Assembly (NCBI GenBank): GCA_000431835.1
Contig: HF987951.1
Location: forward strand, 44,558-54,975
DNA: 10,418 bases
DNA from: Succinatimonas sp. CAG:777
GTDB lineage: Bacteria > Pseudomonadota > Gammaproteobacteria > Enterobacterales > Succinivibrionaceae
Direction: 5' to 3'
Both the position numbers and the translations under genes were made by a program. Under the pieces are notes generated by a model. The model was not told the DNA's origin. It searched no databases and saw only the letters and a program-made list of their open reading frames with translations. Positions 1 through 4,882 of the stretch are shown in pieces (within the stretch, counting starts at the first letter, position 1; each line of letters opens with the position of its first letter).

Positions 1-863
1 TTCATCACGGTCTCAACAAGATCTGCTGCCATGATGAAACGTTCTGTGCCCTTTTCTGTCTTAACCTGAACTAAAACATACTTTAACTGCTCATTCATAC
101 AGATTGCTCTGTTAGCAGGTAAAGTCCATGGAGTAGTAGTCCAAATTACGCATGAGATAGGACCTTCACCTTTGCCCTGTGCATTAAAGGTAGCTAATAC
201 CTTGTCATCATCGGTGCTTGCAAAGCGAACATAGATAGAATCTGATTTAACATCAGCATACTCAACTTCAGCTTCTGCTAATGCTGACTGACAGTCCATA
301 CACCAGTAAACAGGTTTTAGGCCACGTACGAAGTGACCATTTGCGATAACCTTACCTAAACCTCTTAAGGTATCAGCTTCGGTCTTGTAGTTCATAGTTA
401 GATATGGGTTATCCCAATCACCCAAAACACCTAGACGTTTGAAATCTTTTCTCTGACCGTCAACCTGACTCTGTGCATACTTACGGCACTCTTTTCTGAA
501 GGTTGCAGCATCAACCTTAACACCTGGCTTACCAATTAAGCTTTCAACTTTAACTTCAATAGGAAGACCATGACAGTCCCAACCTGGAACATATGGAGAA
601 TCAAAGCCAGATAATGTCTTTGACTTTACAATAATGTCCTTTAAAACCTTGTTAATTGAATGACCAATATGAATATTGCCGTTTGCATATGGAGGACCAT
701 CATGCAGAATAAACATATTTGCACCTGCTCTTGCAGTGCGGATCTTCTTATAAAGACAACGCTTCTCCCAGTCCTGTAACATACCAGGCTCACGCTGAGC
801 TAAATTACCTCGCATTGGAAATGCGGTATTAGGAAGGTTTAAAGTACTTTTGTAATCAGCCAT
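1..863 (-). CDS. ileS: Isoleucyl-tRNA synthetase, N-terminal 287 residues (3' part outside window)
   Basis: Charges tRNA-Ile with isoleucine in the cytoplasm; class I synthetase. The start codon (ATG at 863-861) is inside the window and the reading frame runs off the left edge, so only 287 of the roughly 940 residues usual for the family are seen. The N-terminus MADYKSTLNLPNTAFPMRG closely matches the E. coli protein. Visible landmarks: the HIGH ATP-binding motif at residues 65-68 within NGNIHIGHSINK; GWDCHGLPIE at 94-103; and the threonine-rich WTTTPWTLPANRA at 241-253, which belongs to the inserted CP1 editing domain that hydrolyses mischarged Val-tRNA. It lies 26 nt downstream of ribF on the same strand, so the two are probably co-transcribed, as in other gammaproteobacteria. 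The ribosome site is weak (GGAAAA just before ATG). Identification is very secure. Confidence 0.98.
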   Translation of the reverse strand, partial: MADYKSTLNLPNTAFPMRGNLAQREPGMLQDWEKRCLYKKIRTARAGANMFILHDGPPYANGNIHIGHSINKVLKDIIVKSKTLSGFDSPYVPGWDCHGLPIEVKVESLIGKPGVKVDAATFRKECRKYAQSQVDGQRKDFKRLGVLGDWDNPYLTMNYKTEADTLRGLGKVIANGHFVRGLKPVYWCMDCQSALAEAEVEYADVKSDSIYVRFASTDDDKVLATFNAQGKGEGPISCVIWTTTPWTLPANRAICMNEQLKYVLVQVKTEKGTERFIMAADLVETVM

Positions 864-889
864 TTTTCCAATCTACCAAAAACAATAAT

Positions 890-1837
890 TTAAAATTCGT
901 AGTTACTATGTTTTGCAAGGATCTCTTTTGCCTTTTTTTTGTCAGCTAAAAGCTGTTCTTGCAAAACTTCAATATTTGAAAACTTTACTTCATCGCGGAT
1001 CTTACTGATAAAGAAAACTCTAATACTCTCTCCGTACAGATCCTGTTTGAAATTGAATAAATTCACCTCAAGCAGAGCCTTGTTCTGCCCTGCTACTACA
1101 GTAGGTCTGTAACCTACGTTTGCCATTCCATCATAAAGAGATACTTTTGACAGAACTTTTACAGCGTAAACACCTCTTAGAGGTGAAATTCTACGGTTAA
1201 TATTCACATTAGCTGTAGGGAAACCTAAATTTCGTCCAATTTGATTTCCATGAACGACAATTCCTGACATGGAATAGTATCTACCTAAAGCTTCTTTAGC
1301 TAGATCAAGCTGACCATGAAACAGATATTCTCGTATCTTAGTGCTAGAGATTCGCTCGTGATTGAGCAATACGCCGTCTATAGCACTTGCTTCCATTCCT
1401 ACTTCTGAACCTAACTTTTTAAGATCATCAATAGTGTACTTTCCCCCCTCTCCAAAATTAAACAGAGAGCCTACAGTTACACTCTTAACCTGGAGCTTTT
1501 TGTATAAAAGATCGATTACATATTCTCTTGCAGATAATGCTGCAAAAGCAGCATTAAACTTCATACAAAAAACGATCTTTACACCAGCTACTTCAAGAGC
1601 TTGAAGTTTATCTCTTAAAGAATATAAACGAGCTGGAGATTTATCTTTAGAAAAGAATTCTAATGGTTGTGGTTCAAAGATCATGACAGCAGGCACAAGA
1701 TCAAGCTTTCTAGCTTTCTCTTTCATGCATTCAATTACAGCCTGATGACCTTTGTGAAATCCGTCAAAATTGCCGATTGCCAAAGCGACACCATTTGGTG
1801 TGCCTTTAAAATCTGACAAACAACGGATTAAACGCAT
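890..1837 (-). CDS. ribF: Bifunctional riboflavin kinase / FAD synthetase
   Basis: Converts riboflavin to FMN and FMN to FAD in the cytoplasm. The 315-residue length is normal for the family. The N-terminal nucleotidyltransferase (FAD synthetase) domain shows GNFDGFHKGH at residues 22-31, the nucleotide-binding GxFDGxHxGH motif, and ISSTKIRE at 163-170. The C-terminal flavokinase domain shows GRNLGFPTANV at 201-211 and GVYAVKV at 222-228. One oddity is VGSLFNFG at about 122-129, where most homologues I recall have a GxDFxFG pattern, so an acidic residue is replaced by Leu. The ATG start is supported by AGGGA six nucleotides upstream. The gene is divergent from rpsT and followed by ileS, the common gammaproteobacterial order. 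Confidence 0.97.
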   Translation of the reverse strand: MRLIRCLSDFKGTPNGVALAIGNFDGFHKGHQAVIECMKEKARKLDLVPAVMIFEPQPLEFFSKDKSPARLYSLRDKLQALEVAGVKIVFCMKFNAAFAALSAREYVIDLLYKKLQVKSVTVGSLFNFGEGGKYTIDDLKKLGSEVGMEASAIDGVLLNHERISSTKIREYLFHGQLDLAKEALGRYYSMSGIVVHGNQIGRNLGFPTANVNINRRISPLRGVYAVKVLSKVSLYDGMANVGYRPTVVAGQNKALLEVNLFNFKQDLYGESIRVFFISKIRDEVKFSNIEVLQEQLLADKKKAKEILAKHSNYEF

Positions 1838-1907
1838 TGAAGATCCCTAAAATAAAACTTAATCAATTTTCTAAAACAAATAGCTTCAAAAGCCCATAGA
1901 ATGTGTA

Positions 1908-1913
1908 ATTATA
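1908..1913 (-). promoter_or_regulatory. Candidate sigma70 -10 element for ribF-ileS
   Basis: On the minus strand this reads TATAAT, a perfect -10 hexamer about 70 nt upstream of the ribF start. No good -35 box stands at 16-18 bp (the segment there reads TGTTAA or similar), and there is no TG extension. The site is therefore a guess based on one hexamer in AT-rich DNA. Confidence 0.35.
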
Positions 1914-2054
1914 GCGTAAAAGCACCTGTCTTAACAGTTTTAATTTGAATGAATAAAATACTTAAAAAACAAAAAGATATAAAACTTTGCCGTACTTTTG
2001 TGTTGTTGTTTTATAAAAGTGATGTAAAATAACGCGCAAATTATGGTGTTCTAC

Positions 2055-2083
2055 TTTAATTTTGTAAAAAAAATTGTTAGAAT
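2055..2083 (+). promoter_or_regulatory. Candidate sigma70 promoter for rpsT
   Basis: TTTAAT (2055-2060) and TAGAAT (2078-2083) stand 17 bp apart and would start transcription near 2090, leaving a leader of about 57 nt before the GTG start. A second possible pair, TTGTTG (2003-2008) and TAAAAT (2025-2030) with a 16-bp spacer, lies upstream. Two tandem promoters are known for E. coli rpsT. The base composition makes chance matches common. Confidence 0.4.
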
Positions 2084-2146
2084 ACAGCGATTATGTGCCA
2101 CATCATGACGGAAAGTGGCAATTGTTTAAGAATTCAGGAGCTATTT

Positions 2147-2410
2147 GTGCCTAATATTAAGTCTGCAAAGAAGCGCGTTGTTATTTCCGAGAAAGCTCGT
2201 CAGCATAACGTAGCTGCACGTTCAAAGATGCGCACTTTAATCAAGAATGTTTTAAAAGCTGTTGAGTCTGGTGACAAAGAAGCTGCAAAGAATGCATTTG
2301 CAGTTGCTGAGCCAGTTTTAGACCGTGCTGCATGCAAGGGTCTTGTTCACAAGAACAAAGTTGCTCGTCATAAGAGCATGTTAGCAGCTTCAATCAAGGC
2401 TATGAACTAG
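2147..2410 (+). CDS. rpsT: 30S ribosomal protein S20
   Basis: Binds 16S rRNA in the 30S subunit body early in assembly. The start was set at GTG 2147, giving 87 residues, the same length as E. coli S20. The N-terminus (M)PNIKSAKKR aligns with MANIKSAKKR, and AGGAG lies six nucleotides upstream. An upstream in-frame ATG at 2093 would add 18 residues with no counterpart in the family and lacks a ribosome site. The protein is Lys/Arg/Ala rich, with the familiar DRAACKGLVHKNKVARHK block near the C-terminus. A non-ATG start recalls the UUG start of E. coli rpsT, which weakens translation and takes part in autoregulation; similar control here is inference. The gene is monocistronic, divergent from ribF, with a terminator 20 nt downstream. 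Confidence 0.97.
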   Translation: MPNIKSAKKRVVISEKARQHNVAARSKMRTLIKNVLKAVESGDKEAAKNAFAVAEPVLDRAACKGLVHKNKVARHKSMLAASIKAMN

Positions 2411-2430
2411 TCTTCAAGCGCTGATAAAAA

Positions 2431-2455
2431 AGCCTCGCTTAGCGAGGTTTTTTTA
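2431..2455 (+). terminator. Intrinsic terminator of rpsT, probably bidirectional
   Basis: GC-rich hairpin CCTCGC-TTA-GCGAGG (2433-2447) followed by seven T residues on the plus strand. A run of A residues precedes it, so the minus strand also reads hairpin plus GCTTTTTTA. It ends the S20 message and could stop minus-strand transcripts as well. Confidence 0.9.
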
Positions 2456-2531
2456 TACCTAAAATTCTCTATCATCCCTTCTTGCCAAAGACGTTCTAAC
2501 TCCATTAGCACTTTTACGAAATCTAGTTTAC

Positions 2532-2685
2532 TTATAAAAAGAAAGCGGTCTTGAGCGCATTTCTCAAAACCGCAAAAGAAAAGGCGTACCACCTTTTTAG
2601 AACACATGCAAACGAGTCATTTGCTTGCCTAACTAACGCAATTAGTTTTGGTTAACTCGTGTTAGTCTATGCTAACCTAAAATTT
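2532..2685 (-). ncRNA. Possible structured small RNA on minus strand
   Basis: Read on the minus strand, this non-coding stretch holds three short inverted repeats in a row (plus coordinates 2661-2676, 2631-2647, 2608-2624; stems of 5-6 bp) and then a strong hairpin with a U-tract. A weak promoter pair, TTAAAA (2720-2715) and TAGATT (2697-2692) with 17 bp spacing, could start an RNA near 2685. No known RNA family was recognised. Alternatives are the processed 3' end of a longer transcript from the upstream binding-protein gene, or a decayed gene. Only the terminator is convincing; the rest is inference. Confidence 0.28.
2536..2573 (-). terminator. Intrinsic terminator on minus strand with no assigned gene
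   Basis: Minus strand: arm GCGGTTTTGAG, loop of seven, arm CTCAAGACCGC, forming 11 pairs including one U-G wobble, followed by TTTCTTTTTAT. On the plus strand the same hairpin has a C-A mismatch and no T-run, so it acts on the minus strand. It lies about 290 nt beyond the stop of the sugar-binding protein gene. Confidence 0.7.
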
Positions 2686-2744
2686 ACTATTAATCTAGAT
2701 CTTTTTTAGGATTTTTTTAAATTTATTTTTTGAGAAAAAATTTT

Positions 2745-2771
2745 GAACTTTTTTCGAAATGATCCCTCTAA
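2745..2771 (+). promoter_or_regulatory. SigmaE-type promoter of RNA unit D
   Basis: GAACTT at 2745-2750 and TCTAA at 2767-2771 are separated by exactly 16 bp, the arrangement known for the extracytoplasmic sigma factor RpoE. An A/T-tract region at 2711-2744 could act as an UP element. The same elements and spacing recur at three other places in the window. Confidence 0.7.
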
Positions 2772-2776
2772 GAGAT

Positions 2777-2841
2777 ATAAGTGGTTAACCACATATAATT
2801 TTACATCCCATAATAAACCTAGTTTTGCTAGGTTTTTTTTT
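2777..2841 (+). ncRNA. Putative sigmaE-dependent small RNA D (diverged family member)
   Basis: The predicted transcript is about 65 nt. It begins with an AGAGATATA box resembling the AGAGGTATAT of the three tandem units, then has a perfect palindromic hairpin GTGGTTAACCAC (2781-2792) and an A/U-rich linker containing ACATCCCATAATA. It ends in a terminator stem AAACCTAG/CTAGGTTT with a T-run. No open reading frame with a ribosome site was seen. The body differs from units A-C, so it would have other targets or be a separate RNA sharing only the promoter. It runs convergently into the 3' end of the sugar-binding protein gene. Boundaries are inferred from promoter and terminator. Confidence 0.55.
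2815..2841 (+). terminator. Terminator of RNA D
   Basis: Stem AAACCTAG (2815-2822) and CTAGGTTT (2828-2835), loop TTTTG, with T-run 2833-2841. On the minus strand the stem is followed by only a short U-rich stretch, so it may weakly terminate the binding-protein message ending at 2859. Confidence 0.75.
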
Positions 2842-2858
2842 GTTTTCTGCGATTTGTT

Positions 2859-3914
2859 TTACAAAGATGAATAGTTCTGATAGTTTGGAAGGACATATTT
2901 TTGCTTCATGTAATTTTTAAATGAGGCGTACTTGATGTATGGGATCAGGGTTTTGTGTTTTTCTGTCTTGTACCAAACTAATTGAGTTACCTCTTCATCG
3001 GTTTGAGCTTCAGATGTAGCAATTTCGTAGCATACTTTTGCTAGAGCTGAATAATCTGCAATTAGAGTACCGGTTGCGTTACCAAGATCTACTTCTTTTA
3101 ACATTTCAGGTAAACCGTCAACTCCAAATACAGGTATAAAGTGATCCTTGTCCTTTACGTCAATGTTATACCCACGGCTCTTTAGAGCATCTAATGCTCC
3201 TAAAGCCATAGCATCATTGTTTGCCACCACGATTTCTATGTTTTTTATACCGATGAGTTCAAACTGTTTTAAAAGATCGCGTTTAGCATTAAAGCGATCC
3301 CAATTATCATAGTTCTTGGAAACTACATTAAGAGGATAACCTTTTTCCTTTAAATTGGTAACCGTCATTAAAGTTCGGTTAAAGGTGTCATGATGGAATT
3401 TCTCCCCTTGCAGGATCACCATATCCAATTGACCATTCATATTCTTGTCAAAATGACCTACTGACTTAAAATAATCGTCGATTACTTCAGCAATATAAAA
3501 TCCGGATTGTTCAGAATTTGCACCTACATACCAACTGTCATCATAACTTGATAAAGCTGAGTCACTTGGTAGTCTATTGAAGAACACAACTTTACTGCCA
3601 GAATCTTTAGCTGTTTCCAATATTTTATCTGCATCATTTACATCCACAAGATTCACAATAGCAGGAGAACCTGAGTAAAGGCCTGTAATTATGCTTTCTA
3701 CCTGCTCTTTTGGGTGATTTTGCGCATCATGAAATTTAAAGTTAATAGGTGATCTTTCTGAAAGCTTTCCTAAGAACTTCGTATATAAGTTGATGAAGTT
3801 ATCATTTCCATTATAGTAGTAGACGTTAATGTTAGATATTGCATAGCTTGATGTGCTGTAGATCCCTAAAGAAACTGAAAAAGCTTTAATTAAATTCATG
3901 CAAAAACGGTTCAT
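2859..3914 (-). CDS. MglB-like periplasmic galactose/glucose-binding protein, orphan
   Basis: Periplasmic sugar-binding protein of the LacI/RbsB-type fold, 351 residues, closest by eye to MglB of the galactose ABC transporter. The N-terminus has a cleavable signal peptide (hydrophobic core about 9-20, probable cleavage after SSYA at 25) and no lipobox cysteine. MglB sugar contacts are recognisable: DNF at 38-40, FFN at 111-113, H174 and D176 with R180, W205, ANNDAMA at 231-237 and FGVD at 263-266. The position matching MglB Asn256 appears to be Ala286 (GTLIAD), so specificity may differ. The calcium loop is retained as DKNMNGQLD at 156-164, with two substitutions. AGGA six nucleotides before ATG supports the start. 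No mglA or mglC neighbour is present; it stands alone. It could feed a distant permease or serve as a chemotaxis receptor ligand protein; both are inference. Confidence 0.85.
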   Translation of the reverse strand: MNRFCMNLIKAFSVSLGIYSTSSYAISNINVYYYNGNDNFINLYTKFLGKLSERSPINFKFHDAQNHPKEQVESIITGLYSGSPAIVNLVDVNDADKILETAKDSGSKVVFFNRLPSDSALSSYDDSWYVGANSEQSGFYIAEVIDDYFKSVGHFDKNMNGQLDMVILQGEKFHHDTFNRTLMTVTNLKEKGYPLNVVSKNYDNWDRFNAKRDLLKQFELIGIKNIEIVVANNDAMALGALDALKSRGYNIDVKDKDHFIPVFGVDGLPEMLKEVDLGNATGTLIADYSALAKVCYEIATSEAQTDEEVTQLVWYKTEKHKTLIPYIKYASFKNYMKQKYVLPNYQNYSSL

Positions 3915-4288
3915 TAAACTTCCTACTTACGTTAATTAACTTAGATTAAAAACGTGGTGTATTTATACGAAGGCTCAAATACTTAATAAGTTTAAGCGAT
4001 TATTCTCAACAGTTATTGTCAAATAGCTACATCTGCAAATACAGTCACAGTAAAAACTGCAAAAAAATAATGTCATAAGCAATATTTTCTAAAAGGAATA
4101 ATTACTGTTAAGAAAATGTGATCTTTGATCAGTGATGATGGTAATTTTATATTTAACAAATGCTCAACAACTGGCAAGTATTGTATGACACTTAAAAATA
4201 AATGCTTATAAATCAATCTAATTACAATTTTTTGCAATTAAAATTGAGAGTCACTTTAAATAAAAATAAAAAAATCTATTAATAGTTT
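3915..4288. other. Divergent intergenic region between the binding-protein gene and RNA A
   Basis: About 370 bp of AT-rich DNA without a credible gene. It should hold the promoter of the minus-strand binding-protein gene: TATAAA on the minus strand (3967-3962) is the best -10, about 50 nt before the start, but its -35 is poor (TTATTA or CTTATT), which would suit an activated promoter. A perfect inverted repeat TGATC-TTT-GATCA lies at 4119-4131. A TGTGA half-site overlaps it, but the second CRP half-site does not match. The right end merges into the A/T-tract upstream of the sigmaE-type promoter of RNA A. Confidence 0.5.
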
Positions 4289-4315
4289 GAACTTTTTGAA
4301 AATCCGGCTCTCTAA
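4289..4315 (+). promoter_or_regulatory. SigmaE-type promoter of RNA unit A
   Basis: GAACTT (4289-4294), 16-bp spacer, TCTAA (4311-4315), preceded by an A-rich tract. Predicted start of transcription is about 4321-4323. Confidence 0.75.
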
Positions 4316-4320
4316 GAGGT

Positions 4321-4410
4321 ATATCAGTTAAGATTTCATCAAGCTGGTGACTTTTTTCATTATATATTTTCCTCAAAAGGCCCAATAAAAAATTATTGGG
4401 CTCTTTTTTT
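4321..4410 (+). ncRNA. Putative sigmaE-dependent small RNA A (tandem family, copy 1)
   Basis: Transcript of about 90 nt, first of three tandem paralogues. From the 5' end: ATATCAGTTAAGATTTCATC, then AAGCTGGTGACTTTTTTCAT, then an A/U stretch and TTTTCCTCAAAAGG, then the terminator stem. UAUCAGUU (4322-4329) can pair with AGCUGGUG (4342-4349) through about eight pairs including wobbles, enclosing a loop. An alternative small hairpin UCAUCA/UGGUGA is also possible. The U-rich box ACTTTTTTCAT that follows would be single-stranded and is the likely Hfq or target-pairing site. It is the exact complement of a ribosome site plus ATGAAAAAAGT start region. The family is not one I recognise; RybB, MicA, MicL and VrrA are functional analogues only. 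Promoter, terminator and conservation support an RNA gene; expression is unproven. Confidence 0.72.
4380..4410 (+). terminator. Terminator of RNA A
   Basis: GCCCAATAA (4380-4388), loop AAAA, TTATTGGGC (4393-4401), then TCTTTTTTT. It has nine perfect pairs. Compared with units B and C, stem positions 4, 5 and 8 change on both sides together. Confidence 0.9.
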
Positions 4411-4510
4411 ATCTGTCACCTTCATTTAATCTGCATTCTTCATTTAAAACGATTTAAAATCCGCGTCAAACAAGGCATTGCAGTCAATTAAAAAAAATTA
4501 AAAAAATTTA

Positions 4511-4537
4511 GAACTTTTTTAGATTAATACACTCTAA
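4511..4537 (+). promoter_or_regulatory. SigmaE-type promoter of RNA unit B
   Basis: GAACTT (4511-4516), 16-bp spacer, TCTAA (4533-4537). The spacer sequence differs from copies A and C while its length is kept. It is preceded by long A-tracts at 4487-4507. Predicted start is about 4543-4545. Confidence 0.75.
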
Positions 4538-4542
4538 GAAGT

Positions 4543-4640
4543 ATATCAGTTAAGATTTCATCAATGCTGGTGACTTTTTTCATTATAAATTTTCCTCAAA
4601 AGGCCCGATAACGAAATGTTTATCGGGCTCTTTTTTTTTT
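4543..4640 (+). ncRNA. Putative sigmaE-dependent small RNA B (tandem family, copy 2)
   Basis: Transcript of about 98 nt. Up to the terminator its body is nearly identical to RNA A: one inserted T (CATCAATGCTGG against CATCAAGCTGG) and one A/T substitution in the following A/U stretch across about 64 nt. It keeps the UAUCAGU...GCUGGUG pairing, the ACTTTTTTCAT box and TTTTCCTCAAAAGG. By contrast, the terminator loop and the DNA before and after the unit are unrelated to copy A, so conservation follows the transcript and promoter rather than the whole duplicated segment. Confidence 0.72.
4603..4640 (+). terminator. Terminator of RNA B
   Basis: GCCCGATAA (4603-4611), eight-nucleotide loop, TTATCGGGC (4620-4628), then TC and ten T residues. 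A G-C pair replaces the A-U pair of copy A at stem position 5. Confidence 0.92.
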
Positions 4641-4726
4641 CATTTTCGTAGTCTTAAGTCATATTAGTGAGAAAACAAACAAGATTAACAACAGAAAACT
4701 TTCTTAAAAAAAATTAAAAATAAATT

Positions 4727-4753
4727 GAACTTATTTAAAATTGGGCGCTCTAA
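4727..4753 (+). promoter_or_regulatory. SigmaE-type promoter of RNA unit C
   Basis: GAACTT (4727-4732), 16-bp spacer, TCTAA (4749-4753), with A-tracts at 4706-4724 upstream. Predicted start is about 4759-4761. Confidence 0.75.
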
Positions 4754-4758
4754 GAGGT

Positions 4759-4851
4759 ATATCAGTTAGGATTTCTTTAAGCTGGTGACTTTTTTCATAA
4801 TTTATTTCCGTAAAAGGCCTGATGACAAGATGTTCATCAGGCTCTTTTTTT
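4759..4851 (+). ncRNA. Putative sigmaE-dependent small RNA C (tandem family, copy 3)
   Basis: Transcript of about 93 nt, the most diverged of the tandem trio. It keeps ATATCAGTTA, AAGCTGGTGACTTTTTTCAT and the terminator plan. It differs in the loop (GGATTTCTTT for AGATTTCATC) and in the anti-Shine-Dalgarno part (TTTCCGTAAAAGG for TTTTCCTCAAAAGG). The UAUCAGUU/AGCUGGUG stem survives, whereas the alternative UCAUCA/UGGUGA hairpin is lost, which favours the longer pairing as the real fold. The transcript is convergent with tilS, whose stop lies 32 nt beyond its end. Confidence 0.7.
4817..4851 (+). terminator. Terminator of RNA C, possibly shared with tilS
   Basis: GCCTGATGA (4817-4825), eight-nucleotide loop, TCATCAGGC (4834-4842), then TCTTTTTTT. 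On the minus strand the hairpin is followed by CTTTTA, so it may also end the fabZ-tilS message arriving from the right. Confidence 0.88.
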
Positions 4852-4882
4852 ATATATTTATGTAAAAGTCTTATCTTAAAAG

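Noticed and set aside
2093..2146. 18-codon upstream extension of rpsT from an ATG at 2093
   Set aside because: S20 begins at the GTG at 2147, with a good AGGAG site and the normal 87-residue length.
2407..2607. 66-codon open frame on the minus strand between rpsT and RNA D
   Set aside because: It has no ribosome site, runs through an intrinsic terminator and ends inside the rpsT terminator hairpin. The protein shows no recognisable motif. A decayed gene fragment cannot be excluded for the part around 2460-2520.
4111..4138. CRP or FNR binding site near 4119
   Set aside because: A TGTGA half-site is present but the second half is ATCAG rather than TCACA, and the TGAT/ATCA arms are five rather than four bases apart, unlike FNR.
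4135..4188. 17-codon plus-strand open frame (MMVILYLTNAQQLASIV)
   Set aside because: It has no ribosome site at usable spacing and no supporting context in very AT-rich DNA.
4328..4360. Tiny minus-strand open frames inside each tandem unit (MKKVTSLMKS in A, MKKVTSIDEILTDILLRVY in B, MKKVTSLKKS in C)
   Set aside because: They have good ribosome-site spacing, but the peptides diverge after six residues and no minus-strand promoter is visible. The plus-strand promoters and terminators explain the conservation better. They remain the main alternative reading of the repeats.
4289..4851. CRISPR array or mobile-element repeats
   Set aside because: The repeats are about 120 bp with only three copies and no uniform spacers, and each has its own promoter and terminator. 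No terminal inverted repeats, target duplications or transposase were seen.
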